Source: Brevibacterium sp.
GTDB taxonomy: Bacteria; Actinomycetota; Actinomycetes; Actinomycetales; Brevibacteriaceae
DNA length: 64,000 bases
Direction: 5' to 3'
Assembly (NCBI RefSeq): GCF_031179145.1
Contig: NZ_JAPSIB010000013.1
Coordinates: forward strand, 8,191 to 72,190
The notes under the pieces were generated by a model. It saw only the letters and a program-made list of their open reading frames with translations. It made no database searches and was not told the origin of the DNA. Position 1 is the first letter of the stretch; every line of letters starts with the position of its first letter. This document shows positions 6,801-16,794 of the stretch, piece by piece. The translations under genes were made by a program, and so were the position numbers.

Positions 6801-9800
6801 ATGAGAACCGTCGGGATCGTCCATCGGATCGACGCGAATGCCGGCGTGCGCACCGAGGTGGTCGATGCCGACGACTCCCAGTCAGTGCTCGATGTGCTCA
6901 GAGCCATCTATGGCCCTGTCCTCACCGCGGCCGATCTCCTGGAGGGCAACCGGCTCCCCAGTGGACCGGACGATCCCGCTTCCGCGGATCATCCCTTTGC
7001 CACAATCCGGCCGCTGACCTGGGGTCGCTGGGTGAGTCTCAACCCGGTCACCGTTCTCGGTGCGCGAGCGTTCAACCGTCGCACCGGAACGATTCCGGTA
7101 GCGGTGATTGCGGGACCGGACTCGGGCTACTCGATCGGCATCGATCCCGACCGTCCTCTGCTCAGCCGCACCGCGCAGCCCGACTGCCTGTGCATCGTCG
7201 ATCCCTGCCTGTCCCGACAGATCACCCGGATGGAACTGGATCCGTCGGGACACCGTCCGTTCTCCATCGCCGGAACCACGATCCTTCTCCCCGTTGCCAC
7301 GTCTGCCCCAGTCGACACTGCACTCGATGCTGTCGACGATATGACCACCACCGAGGTGGCACCCGACCCCGTTGCGGAACCCCGTCCAGCCAGGCCACCC
7401 CAGTGGTGGACGTTCCTCATCCCGATCGTGATCGGGATTGTCTTGGCGGTGGCCACCGGGATGTGGTGGTTCCTCCTCTTCAGCGCTTCAGCGCCGCTGT
7501 CGGGTTACGTCGCGTACCGAATGGAACGGCGCCGTTTCGTCAGGGACTCGGCTCGGTTCGCGGCAGACAGAACACGGGCGGTCGACGACGCACGTGACCA
7601 CTTGGCCGAGCTCATCGCCGAGCATCGAGTTCGCCTGCGCACCCGCCGCGGACTCTGCCTCGGGTTCGGGGAATCCCTGTTGCCGCTCACCGTCAGCGAC
7701 GAACTGCGACCGGGCATCGACCACCTCGGCGGACGAGTCGTCATCGATGATGTGCCGTTGCGAATCGACCCGATGACGACAGCGGTCACCGTGACCGGAG
7801 ACTTCCATCAGGTCCGCTGCATGGCCCTGGCCTGGTTGGCCGACCAGCACTGGTCATGGTCGCTGTCGAGCGAACTCGACGAACTGCCTGAACTCCAGGG
7901 AACGCGTTACGCGACCGGAACACAGGCTGACCGGTTGAGCGTGGGCATCAGCCTGCATCGCTCCGCGGAAGGAACGCAAGCGACTCTGCTGCTGGAACCT
8001 CCCACGTCCAAGGCGCGGGTCTCGCTGACCCTGAACAGTGTCGCCCAAGCTCATGTGCGCACCTCGACACTCGTCAACGGCCCGGTCCAGGGGCGGGGCT
8101 TCGTGGCCACTCTGATGCCCCCGGGCAGGTTCCTCACTCTCGAACGCGATCGGACGGAAGAGACTGCACACTCTCGTTTCCCGAGTCATGGCCTCGGCGA
8201 CCACTACGACGATTCCCCTGAGGCGATCAGCCGCCGCTGGGACAGGTCTGGCCCCGGACCGGTGACGATCGGGCGCGGCGTCGAAGGAGAAGTCACCGTT
8301 GACCTGTTCCATGACGGTCCACACGCTCTGGTCGCCGGAACCACCGGCAGCGGCAAATCCATCCTCCTCCAGACCTGGCTGCTGGCGATGGCGCTGGAGA
8401 ATCCGTCCGAACAGCTCAGCTTCGTCCTCATCGACTTCAAAGGAGGAGCGACGTTCGCGCCCCTGGCGGGCCTGCCGCACACCGACTGCGTCCTCGATGA
8501 CTTCGATTCCGCGGCTACCTTCCGGGCCCTCATATCGGTGCGGGCAGAGATCACCCGGCGCGAAAGACTGCTCGCCGATCACGGTTGCGCCAATGTGCTC
8601 GGACTCAAGGATCCGCCGCCGCGTCTGGTCGTCGTCATCGACGAGTTCCACGCTCTCATGGCTTCTCATCCGAAGGCAGCAGAGCTCATCGAACACCTGA
8701 CCGCGCTCGGACGATCCCTCGCCGTGCACCTGATCCTCGCCACCCAGCGTCCACTCGGCGTGGTCACCGGTCACATGAAGGCCAACATCAATATCCGGAT
8801 CTGTCTGCGCGTCAGGGACGATGCGGACTCGTTCGACGTCCTCGGGATCAATGCCGCCGCCCACCTCCCGGCTTCGGCCCCGGGCGCGGCATGCATGGAT
8901 TCGGGAACGACGCTCACTCGGTTCCGGGTCGCCACTCCGATCATTGAGGTCCCTCTCGCCGAGGTGGTCCTTCGTCCTCGCGTCAGGCCCTGGGATCCGG
9001 CACAGACTGTCATGCCGCAGAGCGGAATGAAGGGGGTCACCGTCGAGAACATCGCACGCGCCGATCGCGATCGGAGTCAGCGCAACGGACAGCAGACCCG
9101 CGGCGAGAATTCGGGGCACCACCATCGTGACTCGGACTCGAAGAGGCGGATCGTCCTTCCTCCTCTGCCTTCAGCCGCTGACCTGGAGGCGCGAATGGGA
9201 ACCGACCACCCTTGTTTCCATACTGACGATGCGAACCGAAGCGGTCTCGACGATGCGAACCGGGGTGGGAGCGTGGTCAGCGGAATCATCGACTTCCCAG
9301 CAAGTCAGCGTCAAGACGTCTGGTCCTACCGCCCGGACACTGATGGATCACTCCTCGCGGTCGGCGCAGAGGCGCACATCATCGCCTCTGCACTGGCTCG
9401 GTTGGCGGCGAGCGCCTCGGCGACTCACCGAACCGTCGCCATCGGCCGCAGCGCCGATGTCCTCGACTGGGCAGAGATCCGCTGCGGAATGGATTCCGGG
9501 TGGAAGCTGCGGACGATTATCGACCATCTCCGCCAGCCGCGTCCTGTTCCCACGCTCGTCGTCTGCGACAACTGGAGCGAATTCGTCGACTCCCTCGACC
9601 ATCACACCGCAGGTGAGTTCGATCTGCTGCTCAAGCATGCCCCCGGGCTCGGACTGACGTTCCTCGTCGGCGGCTCACGCACCTCATTGAATGTCAACGG
9701 CCCATTCGCCTCCCAGCTGATCTTCCCTCCGTACCCGGGCGCCGACGGGATGAGCGTCGGACTGGCACGGCAGCGGTTTCTCGGCAGCTGGCCGCGGTTT

Positions 9801-10457
9801 CGTGCAGTCCTCACCGGTCCCAGCGCCGAGGCTGCGGGCCGAGAGGGCGCAGACGTGCAGCTCGTGCCCCACTCCGGGCCACCTGCCGGCATCCATAGAC
9901 TCGAACCCCGGTGGGTCGGCCTCGATGCACCGCCCCTCGACCCTCCGAGTACGCCGGCCGGGACTGATCGGGTTCCACTCGGCCGGGATCCGTTCGGCGA
10001 ACTCGTCACCTGGGACACCGTCAGGGACGGACCGGTGCTCACCGTTCGCGGATCGCCACGGAGTGGAAAGAGTGCGCTCGTGTCACTGCTGCACTCGAGA
10101 GAAATGGAGATCGCATGTCATGACGACGCCCACCTCAAGTCCGTGTCCGAGCCGATCGACCTGCTCGACGGCGCCATCCACGCGCTGAGCCTTCCGCTCC
10201 GCCACTCCCCCGGATACAGCTCGCCGCTGGCGAAAGCACGAGATCTGGGACCGCTGCTCATCCTCGGCGCCCACACCAGACAGGACCTGAGCAATCTCGG
10301 CCTGCCCAGGCTCCCACCACTCGATGGAGGAACCGGGGTCGGCTGGTTCGTCACCGAGGCCGGTATGCAGGCGGTGCGCGTCTTCACCCCTCGGAGCCGT
10401 GCCGAAAGTCGAAGTGATCAGAAGGTGTCGGCAGGAGGTCCCGTGAACGTCTCATAG
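6801..10457 (+). CDS. FHA/FtsK-type secretion ATPase of EssC/EccC architecture
   Basis: A 1218-residue membrane ATPase. Residues of about 90-160 look like a divergent FHA domain (AVIAGPDSGYSIGI ... VDPCLSRQ). Two transmembrane helices follow near 200-235. The first FtsK/SpoIIIE motor has P-loop GTTGSGKS near 513-520, Walker B LVVVIDEFHALM near 610 and the ATQRP motif. A middle module keeps a Walker-B-like TLVVCDNWSEF but has lost its P-loop. A third module has GSPRSGKSAL near 1083. This order is that of type VII secretion EssC/EccC. No WXG100 substrate or other ESX component is nearby. The start is uncertain (no strong ribosome site). The 3' end overlaps the convergent gene by 40 bases. Confidence 0.75.
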   Translation: MRTVGIVHRIDANAGVRTEVVDADDSQSVLDVLRAIYGPVLTAADLLEGNRLPSGPDDPASADHPFATIRPLTWGRWVSLNPVTVLGARAFNRRTGTIPVAVIAGPDSGYSIGIDPDRPLLSRTAQPDCLCIVDPCLSRQITRMELDPSGHRPFSIAGTTILLPVATSAPVDTALDAVDDMTTTEVAPDPVAEPRPARPPQWWTFLIPIVIGIVLAVATGMWWFLLFSASAPLSGYVAYRMERRRFVRDSARFAADRTRAVDDARDHLAELIAEHRVRLRTRRGLCLGFGESLLPLTVSDELRPGIDHLGGRVVIDDVPLRIDPMTTAVTVTGDFHQVRCMALAWLADQHWSWSLSSELDELPELQGTRYATGTQADRLSVGISLHRSAEGTQATLLLEPPTSKARVSLTLNSVAQAHVRTSTLVNGPVQGRGFVATLMPPGRFLTLERDRTEETAHSRFPSHGLGDHYDDSPEAISRRWDRSGPGPVTIGRGVEGEVTVDLFHDGPHALVAGTTGSGKSILLQTWLLAMALENPSEQLSFVLIDFKGGATFAPLAGLPHTDCVLDDFDSAATFRALISVRAEITRRERLLADHGCANVLGLKDPPPRLVVVIDEFHALMASHPKAAELIEHLTALGRSLAVHLILATQRPLGVVTGHMKANINIRICLRVRDDADSFDVLGINAAAHLPASAPGAACMDSGTTLTRFRVATPIIEVPLAEVVLRPRVRPWDPAQTVMPQSGMKGVTVENIARADRDRSQRNGQQTRGENSGHHHRDSDSKRRIVLPPLPSAADLEARMGTDHPCFHTDDANRSGLDDANRGGSVVSGIIDFPASQRQDVWSYRPDTDGSLLAVGAEAHIIASALARLAASASATHRTVAIGRSADVLDWAEIRCGMDSGWKLRTIIDHLRQPRPVPTLVVCDNWSEFVDSLDHHTAGEFDLLLKHAPGLGLTFLVGGSRTSLNVNGPFASQLIFPPYPGADGMSVGLARQRFLGSWPRFRAVLTGPSAEAAGREGADVQLVPHSGPPAGIHRLEPRWVGLDAPPLDPPSTPAGTDRVPLGRDPFGELVTWDTVRDGPVLTVRGSPRSGKSALVSLLHSREMEIACHDDAHLKSVSEPIDLLDGAIHALSLPLRHSPGYSSPLAKARDLGPLLILGAHTRQDLSNLGLPRLPPLDGGTGVGWFVTEAGMQAVRVFTPRSRAESRSDQKVSAGGPVNVS

Positions 10458-11434
10458 CGGTAGAGCTCCGTGGCCTTCCCCGAGTCGACCAGACGGTCGG
10501 CCAGAGCCGAGATCACGGGCATGCCGCTAGTGACCTCGAGGACGACGTCGGCATCGACGGAGAGGCGGGCGAGCAGGAGCGCGGCGTCGGCGACCGCGGC
10601 CCCGAACCCCTCGCTCGTCGGATCGGCTGCCTCGTCACGGGTCTCGAACATGGACGCGAGGATGAGTTCGGTCGGCGCTTCCTCCTCAGCACCGGGAACT
10701 TGGCCGCCCGGCACCTGGCTGCCCGAAGAGGACTCGACGTCGACGATGTCTCTCGGGGCCTGCTGGGCGGCCTCCCGGGCATAGGAGACGGCGAAGGCGC
10801 GCAGGCCCTCGTCCCCGCCCAGCAGAGCAGCGCCATGGGCGCCGGCCGCCTCGGAGAGGAACGCCGTGTTCACCTGACCGACTGACAGATCGGCGACCGC
10901 ATCGTCCTTGTTCACCGCCGAGTACCAGGCAAGGAACGCCTTCGTCAGCTTGACCGAGCCGGTCGACACGATCTCGAGGTCCTCGGCGCGACCGCCGCCG
11001 CTGGGCGGCAGGGCGCCGGCCGGCACCTTGATCACTCGTGTCGTCGTCAGTGGGGCGAACCCGAGCGCTTGGGCGAACCCTTCGCCCGGGCTGCCTGCCT
11101 GCACCCGCGCCCGCAGGTCGAGGCCCTCCAACGCGGTTCCCACGGTCTCGGCACACGCTGCCTCGAACAGCTCTCGGCCCAGGCCCCGACCGGACTCTTC
11201 GGCGGCGACCTCCACGTGCACCCATGCCCGGTAGGGATGGACCGGGGATTCGGCGATGGTCGCCGCGCCCACGGGAACCCCGGGAACCACCTCGGCGATG
11301 ACGGAGCGCAGCAGCGGCGCGTCCGAAGACGGCCGGAACAGGGATCTGGCCATGTGGGCGGCAGGGGTGTCGGCATCGCCGAACACCTCGCCCAGGCGCA
11401 GATCGTCGCCATCGGTCAGTGGTCTGATCGGCAT
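10418..11434 (-). CDS. GNAT-like acetyltransferase
   Basis: A 338-residue protein. The N-terminal half has a GNAT fold with AWVHVEVAAEESGRGLGRELFEAA as the acetyl-CoA binding motif. The C-terminal half may be a second, degenerate GNAT unit plus a segment rich in Ser, Gly and Glu. The start at MPIRPLTDG is supported by AAGGAG nine bases upstream; an upstream in-frame start is not. It is convergent with the EssC-like gene and divergent from punA. The substrate is unknown. Confidence 0.68.
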   Translation of the reverse strand: MPIRPLTDGDDLRLGEVFGDADTPAAHMARSLFRPSSDAPLLRSVIAEVVPGVPVGAATIAESPVHPYRAWVHVEVAAEESGRGLGRELFEAACAETVGTALEGLDLRARVQAGSPGEGFAQALGFAPLTTTRVIKVPAGALPPSGGGRAEDLEIVSTGSVKLTKAFLAWYSAVNKDDAVADLSVGQVNTAFLSEAAGAHGAALLGGDEGLRAFAVSYAREAAQQAPRDIVDVESSSGSQVPGGQVPGAEEEAPTELILASMFETRDEAADPTSEGFGAAVADAALLLARLSVDADVVLEVTSGMPVISALADRLVDSGKATELYRYETFTGPPADTF

Positions 11435-11479
11435 CGGGGGCGCTCCTTGAGGGGACGAATGTGTTGATAATCTGGGCAA

Positions 11480-12289
11480 ATGACTGACTTAAGCGATCCT
11501 ACCGCCGCAGCTCAGGCCGCGGCTACGACCATCAACACGAACGCCGGCATCGAGCGCCACGACATCGCCCTCGTCCTCGGTTCGGGTTGGGGCGGAGCCG
11601 CCGACCTCCTCGGCGAGACGATCAGCGAGATCCCCGCGGCTGAGGTCCCCGGCTTCCACGCCCCGGCCGTCGTCGGCCACGGCGGCACCCTGCGCACGAT
11701 CCGGATCGCCGCCAGTGGCAAGCACGCCCTCGTCCTCGGCTCCCGCACTCACTACTACGAAGGCAAAGGGGTGCGCGCGGTGGCTCATGGGGTCCGCGCC
11801 GCCGCCGCCGCCGGCTGCACGAACCTCGTCCTGACGAACGGCTGCGGCGGGCTCAACCGCAGCTGGACCGCCGGCACCCCGGTGCTCATCTCCGACCACA
11901 TCAACCTCACCGGCACCTCCCCCATCGAGGGCGCCAACTTCGTCGACCTCACCGATTTGTACTCCCCGCGCATGCGCGCGATCGCGAAGGAGATCGACCC
12001 GACCCTCGACGAAGGCGTCTACGCCCAGTTCACCGGCCCCCACTACGAGACCCCCGCCGAGGTGCGCATGGCCGGGATCCTCGGCGCCGACCTCGTCGGC
12101 ATGTCGACGACCCTCGAAGCGATCGCCGCCCGCCAGGCCGGGATGGAGCTGATGGGAATCTCCCTGGTGACCAACCTCGCCGCCGGCATCCAGGAGACCC
12201 CGCTCTCCCACGCCGAGGTGATCGAGGCCGGAGTCGCGGCAGGCCCGCGCATCTCGGCGCTGCTCGCCGAGATCGTCGCGAAGCTCTGA
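11480..12289 (+). CDS. punA: Purine nucleoside phosphorylase
   Basis: Cleaves inosine and guanosine (and deoxy forms) with phosphate to a free base and ribose 1-phosphate in the cytosol. The 269-residue protein belongs to the trimeric PNP class: phosphate-binding VLGSGWGG near residue 31, GHGGTLRT, NGCGGLN, GPHYETPAEVRM and a C-terminal SLVTNLAAGI. No Shine-Dalgarno is visible; GATAAT at 11466-11471 ends about nine bases before the ATG, so a leaderless or near-leaderless transcript is plausible. The phosphosugar mutase follows after 42 bases, the same order as deoD-pmmB in Mycobacterium tuberculosis. Confidence 0.92.
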   Translation: MTDLSDPTAAAQAAATTINTNAGIERHDIALVLGSGWGGAADLLGETISEIPAAEVPGFHAPAVVGHGGTLRTIRIAASGKHALVLGSRTHYYEGKGVRAVAHGVRAAAAAGCTNLVLTNGCGGLNRSWTAGTPVLISDHINLTGTSPIEGANFVDLTDLYSPRMRAIAKEIDPTLDEGVYAQFTGPHYETPAEVRMAGILGADLVGMSTTLEAIAARQAGMELMGISLVTNLAAGIQETPLSHAEVIEAGVAAGPRISALLAEIVAKL

Positions 12290-12331
12290 TCCGCAGCACC
12301 TCATCGACCACGACGACGGACAGGGAGTGAC

Positions 12332-14065
12332 ATGACTCGAGTGACAGACCGCTTCACGAACGGCTTCGACGCACAGGTTGTGCGGGAGTGGATCGCCGAC
12401 GACCCCGACCCTGACACGGTCGCCGAGCTCGAGGCGGTTCTCGCCTCGGCCGAGGCCGACCATGGGATCGCCATCGCCGATCTCGAGGACCGCTTCTCCG
12501 GGTCGCTGGTCTTCGGCACCGCCGGGCTGCGCGGTGAGATCGGGGCGGGGCCGAACCGGATGAACCGCGCCGTCGTCATCCGTGCCGCAGCTGGGCTCTC
12601 CCGGTTCCTGCTGCGCACCGTGGGTCAGGGCTTCAGCGTCGTCATCGGCTGCGATGCCCGGCACAAGTCGGATGAGTTCGCCCGCGATACCGCCGCTGTG
12701 GTGACGGCAGCCGGAGGACGCGCGATCCAGCTGCCTGAGCAGCTGCCGACTCCCCTGCTCGCCTTCGCCCTGACCCACCTCTATGCGGACGCGGGCGTCA
12801 TGGTCACCGCCAGCCACAATCCTCCGGCGGACAACGGTTACAAGGTCTATCTGGGCGAACGTCCGCTGCTGGCGATCGAACCGGATCCGGCTGCCGCGGT
12901 GGCCGGCGCCGGGGCGCAGATCGTCAGCCCGGCCGATGCGCTCATCGCCGAGGAGATCGCCGCCGTCGAATCCGTGGCGTCCGTACCCCGGACGGAATCG
13001 GGTTGGGAACACCTCGACGACTCGATCGTCGAATCCTATCTGCGCCGCATCGACGACCTCGGACTGCGGGCGAGCGCGGATCTGTCCATCGTGCTCACCT
13101 CCCTGCACGGGGTCGGATCCCGCGTCGTCGAGGCGGCGCTGAGCCGCAATGGCTTCACGTCCGTGCACCCAGTGGTCTCGCAGCAGGCTCCCGACCCCGA
13201 TTTCCCGACCGTGGCGTTTCCCAATCCTGAGGAGGCCGGCGCACTCGATGAGTCGTACGCCCTGGCACGCGAGGTCGGTGCCGAACTCGTCATCGCCAAC
13301 GACCCGGACGCCGACCGCTTCTCCGCCGCGATCCCGGATACCGGCGCCTCCGGCGGTTACCGGCAGCTGACCGGCGACGAGGTGGGTCTGCTTCTGGGCG
13401 AGGACATCGCCGGTCGCCTCGCCGCGTCTCACGGCTCCGACGGCTCCCTGGTCTTCGCGAACTCGGTCGTGTCCTCGCGCGGATTGGCTGCCATCGCGCA
13501 GCACTATGGGTTCGCCGCCACCACCACTCTCACCGGGTTCAAGTGGATCTCCCGCGTGCCCGCCCTGGTCTTCGGGTACGAGGAGGCCTTGGGGTACTGC
13601 GTCGATCCCGGTGCTGTGCGGGACAAGGACGGGATCTCGGCCGCGGTGCTGTTCGCCGCCCAGACCGCACGCCTCAAGGCCGCAGGCACCACCATCGAGG
13701 ACGAGCTCCACAGGATCCGCATCCGTGACGGTCTTTTCGCCACAGCACCGCTGAGCTTCCGGCTCGACGACATCTCCCTCATCGCCACGTCCATGCAGCG
13801 CCTGCGCGAGCACCCGCCGACTACCCTGGCCGGCTCCCCCGTCTCCGAGGTCCACGACCTCTCACTCGGCTACGAGCATCTGCCTCCCACCGATGGCATC
13901 GTCCTTCTCTCTGAGGAGAACTCCCGAGTCATCGTCAGGCCCTCGGGCACCGAGCCGAAGCTCAAGTGCTACCTCGAGGTCGTCGTCGGTGCCGGCGAGG
14001 CGACCATCGCCCAGCAGCGCCTCGGTGCGATCGCAGAAGAGCTGAGGGCGTACTTCGGTCTCTGA
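12332..14065 (+). CDS. Phosphosugar mutase (phosphomannomutase/phosphopentomutase-like)
   Basis: A 577-residue alpha-D-phosphohexomutase. The active serine motif is in VMVTASHNPPADNGYK, the metal loop is NDPDADRF, and the C-terminal phosphate-binding loop is RPSGTEPKLKCY, in the expected order. Family members convert sugar 1-phosphates to 6-phosphates. Because it follows punA it may handle ribose or deoxyribose 1-phosphate as a PGM2-like phosphopentomutase. This is inference from position; glucose or mannose phosphates are equally possible from sequence. GACAGGGAGTGAC supplies the ribosome site. Confidence 0.88.
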   Translation: MTRVTDRFTNGFDAQVVREWIADDPDPDTVAELEAVLASAEADHGIAIADLEDRFSGSLVFGTAGLRGEIGAGPNRMNRAVVIRAAAGLSRFLLRTVGQGFSVVIGCDARHKSDEFARDTAAVVTAAGGRAIQLPEQLPTPLLAFALTHLYADAGVMVTASHNPPADNGYKVYLGERPLLAIEPDPAAAVAGAGAQIVSPADALIAEEIAAVESVASVPRTESGWEHLDDSIVESYLRRIDDLGLRASADLSIVLTSLHGVGSRVVEAALSRNGFTSVHPVVSQQAPDPDFPTVAFPNPEEAGALDESYALAREVGAELVIANDPDADRFSAAIPDTGASGGYRQLTGDEVGLLLGEDIAGRLAASHGSDGSLVFANSVVSSRGLAAIAQHYGFAATTTLTGFKWISRVPALVFGYEEALGYCVDPGAVRDKDGISAAVLFAAQTARLKAAGTTIEDELHRIRIRDGLFATAPLSFRLDDISLIATSMQRLREHPPTTLAGSPVSEVHDLSLGYEHLPPTDGIVLLSEENSRVIVRPSGTEPKLKCYLEVVVGAGEATIAQQRLGAIAEELRAYFGL

Positions 14066-14125
14066 GACCTCCTCGTCGTCCTGTCGCCAAACTTGACAGG
14101 AACACTGCTTCTTTGTCTTCGCCGT

Positions 14126-14144
14126 CTGTCAGCACCGGTGACAG
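14126..14144. promoter_or_regulatory. Dyad upstream of the LuxR-type gene (candidate operator)
   Basis: CTGTCA-GCACCGG-TGACAG is a perfect 6-bp inverted repeat 36 bases before the TTG start of the regulator. It is nested inside a wider pair, AGGAACA (14098-14104) and TGTTCCT (14148-14154). A TTGACA hexamer at 14093-14098 may be a -35 element. Binding by the regulator itself is possible but untested. Confidence 0.45.
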
Positions 14145-14180
14145 AATTGTTCCTGAGAGCCGAACACTGAGGGGGGACCG

Positions 14181-16658
14181 TTGATCTTCACGGTTGAAGT
14201 CGACATGGCCCGTTCGGCACTGCGCGAAGGCTGGAGCGTGCGGATCATCGGAGACTGGGGCAGCGGACGCACAACGGTCGCCAACGAGATCGCGGAATCA
14301 TTGGAACGGTCAGGCGAGTCTGTGCTTCGATCTGTGGGAGAGCATTCCGCCGGCGACAGCCCGGGCTTCGTGCTCCGACGGCTGTCGACCGAGTTGGGGC
14401 TTCAGCCGTATTCGAACGATCTGGCAGGAACGATCGATCGGATCAGCCACGCCCTAACTCCTGAAACGCTGCTCATCATCGACGATCACGACCGGATGGA
14501 CGAGCTGTCTCGCCGTGCTCTTGCGACAATCCGCGACCGCCGTCAGCTCAGAACCCTCATCACAGAGACCACGGGTACCGCGCACTCACGTAAGTTCCCG
14601 CTGCGATCCCCCGAACACATGATCCGAATGAGACCCTTGGATCTGACCATGACGAGCGCGCTGGCGCACGAAGTTCTCGGCTCCGCTTTGGACCCGATCA
14701 CGGTTGCCCGAGTCGTCAGCAAGACCGGCGGATCTCCGGTCCTGGTGTCTTCGCTGCTGCTCACCGCAAGGAATCGAGGTCTGCTCGAATTGCGGGAATC
14801 CACGTGGACACAATCGGGATTCAGCTTGTGGAATGACGACATGCCGCCGGTCATCGACGAATTCCTGGACGCAGCAGGTCCCGACGTACGCGACCTGCTG
14901 CGTGGCCTCGCCGAAGACCAGGACCTCTCTCCGACAGATGTGGAGTTGCGGTATGGCGATCGGATCCTCCAACGCGCCCGAGCACTCGGACTGGTGCGCC
15001 CGGCGAATGCCACCGGAACGCCCCGACTGGTCCTCTGGCCGCCGATCATCGCCGAGCGCTACAACCGTTCCCGCGTGCCGAACTTGGTGGTGGGGACTCC
15101 GGCACCAGGTGCACCGGCGTGGTGCGGTGATCGCGATGCGTTGGCATCGTTGGCTCGCCGCTTCACCGACTCTGCGCTGGACCAAGCGGGGCGTGCACTC
15201 ACTTCGTGGCTCCAAGAGCCTTCCGCCGAGCACGCTCTCGCCTATTACCAAACGGCATCAGGCGATCCCCGCCAGGAAGCCGATCTGCACCGAGTGCTGA
15301 TGTCGACCCCCGTTGACGAGAGCGCAGCCGATTCGCATTCGTTCTTGCTCGTCTTCGCCCGGGCCCAGTGGTCAGCGCTCCACGACCATGACCCCGCCCG
15401 CGGGATTGAGCTGCTGACTGAGTACGGTCGTGCACATCCTCGATGGGCACAGTCCGGTGCCTCCGCGGCCGTATTGCTCAGTGTCATGTCGGGGCATGGT
15501 GTGTGTGACGATATCTCCGCACTGTACTCCCCCGGTGAGGACCCCACCGGGATTCGGCACTCGGCACTCCTGATCACTCTCCTGGCGAGCGGCCGGATAG
15601 ATCAGGCACGTGAATTCGCTGACTCGCACACCGAACAGCGCAGATCATCGCATTGGGCGCGACAGGTACTCCCCCTGTTCGAAGGTGATGCGCGCTCGTC
15701 GCTGCGGCAAGCAGCGGAAGCCCTGGATTCCGCCGAGCACAGTCTCGATCGGACGTTGTTCACCTCCTCCGCTTACACAGCCGCAATGTGCCACCACTAT
15801 CTGGGACAGTTCAGAGCGGTCCAGCAATGCGTTGATGCCGCGGTTCTCGTCGGACGTCCCCAACTGGACTACACACCGGTCTACACCGCTGCCTTGAACA
15901 TCCAGGGCCTCATCTCGGTGTTCTCCGGTCAGTCCGGGACGGACAATGCATTCCTGAGTGAGGCGGCGACACTGATGCCGCAACCCGGCCCCTTCCTGGC
16001 CATGGGATCGGATTCGTTCCGCACCTTCATCGATCTGCCACGACCCGGCCCTGCTTACGATCATTCGGTGGCGCAGATGGTCAGCCGAAGGATCGAACTC
16101 GGATATGTCACGGCAGCGGTGCAGACAGCTGCGGGTCTGCTCAGCCTCAGCTACGGGACTCAGACAGCATCAGCGCTCAGGACCGCCCTGCAGCGCGGTC
16201 CCGTCCCAGCCTTCCGCGCGGTCGGTGAGCTCACTGAGCTCATCGACAATTCGGCGGCGCCGGATCGCATCGCCGAATACCTGCGGGAGCTGGGACCAGG
16301 GCAGCATGACAATCTCCTGCAAAGAGTTCTCATCGCTGCGGCAGGATCTGCCCGCGCAGCCAATGACCATTCCAGATCCGAGGATCTGGAGAGACTGTCC
16401 CGGGCCTGCTTCGATCAAACCTCACTGCCCGACACCGAACTTCCCACCATCGTCGGATCCGCGAGCACGGACCCCCTGACCAGTCGCGAGCTGGAGATCG
16501 CTCTGCTGGCGGGCACCCGAACGAACAGGGAAATCGCGTCGCGTCTGAACCTCAGCGTACGCACCGTGGAGAACCATCTAGCCCGGGCATTCCGCAAAAC
16601 AGGAGCCGGCAGCCGTTCGGAGCTGTTCAGCATTGCCGAAGGCCTGCCCTCACACTGA
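14181..16658 (+). CDS. Large ATP-binding LuxR-family transcriptional regulator
   Basis: An 825-residue LAL-type regulator. An N-terminal NTPase domain has a P-loop-like GDWGSGRTT at 24-32, in which the usual Lys is Arg, and a Walker B-like TLLIIDDHDRMDE near 95-107. The centre is helical and could be TPR-like sensor repeats. The C-terminus is a clear LuxR helix-turn-helix (LTSRELEIALLAGTRTNREI ... SVRTVENHLARAF). TTG is the start; GAGGGGGGA lies just upstream. It is convergent with the SipW operon, separated by a terminator hairpin. The target genes are unknown; the neighbouring surface-protein operon is a reasonable guess. Confidence 0.85.
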   Translation: MIFTVEVDMARSALREGWSVRIIGDWGSGRTTVANEIAESLERSGESVLRSVGEHSAGDSPGFVLRRLSTELGLQPYSNDLAGTIDRISHALTPETLLIIDDHDRMDELSRRALATIRDRRQLRTLITETTGTAHSRKFPLRSPEHMIRMRPLDLTMTSALAHEVLGSALDPITVARVVSKTGGSPVLVSSLLLTARNRGLLELRESTWTQSGFSLWNDDMPPVIDEFLDAAGPDVRDLLRGLAEDQDLSPTDVELRYGDRILQRARALGLVRPANATGTPRLVLWPPIIAERYNRSRVPNLVVGTPAPGAPAWCGDRDALASLARRFTDSALDQAGRALTSWLQEPSAEHALAYYQTASGDPRQEADLHRVLMSTPVDESAADSHSFLLVFARAQWSALHDHDPARGIELLTEYGRAHPRWAQSGASAAVLLSVMSGHGVCDDISALYSPGEDPTGIRHSALLITLLASGRIDQAREFADSHTEQRRSSHWARQVLPLFEGDARSSLRQAAEALDSAEHSLDRTLFTSSAYTAAMCHHYLGQFRAVQQCVDAAVLVGRPQLDYTPVYTAALNIQGLISVFSGQSGTDNAFLSEAATLMPQPGPFLAMGSDSFRTFIDLPRPGPAYDHSVAQMVSRRIELGYVTAAVQTAAGLLSLSYGTQTASALRTALQRGPVPAFRAVGELTELIDNSAAPDRIAEYLRELGPGQHDNLLQRVLIAAAGSARAANDHSRSEDLERLSRACFDQTSLPDTELPTIVGSASTDPLTSRELEIALLAGTRTNREIASRLNLSVRTVENHLARAFRKTGAGSRSELFSIAEGLPSH

Positions 16659-16695
16659 GTCGATCGGGCTTCATCGAATCGTCTCAGAGCAGACG

Positions 16696-16729
16696 GTGGC
16701 CCCTTCAGTTCTGAGGCTGAAGGGGCCAC
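16696..16729. terminator. Bidirectional hairpin terminator
   Basis: GTGGCCCCTTCAG and CTGAAGGGGCCAC form a perfect 13-bp stem around an 8-base loop. It sits between the convergent LuxR-type gene and the sipW-like gene, the expected place for a shared terminator. There is no long T-tract, as is common in high-GC actinobacteria. Confidence 0.75.
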
Positions 16730-16794
16730 ATCATCGGGTTCTGTCTGACGTGGGTCGGGGCCGGACGTCTCCTGCGGAGGCAGGTTCTTCGACA

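Noticed and set aside
11489..13855. Very long leftward open frame (788 codons) opposite punA and the mutase
   Set aside because: Composition is that of an antisense frame in high-GC DNA; the rightward genes have full catalytic motifs.
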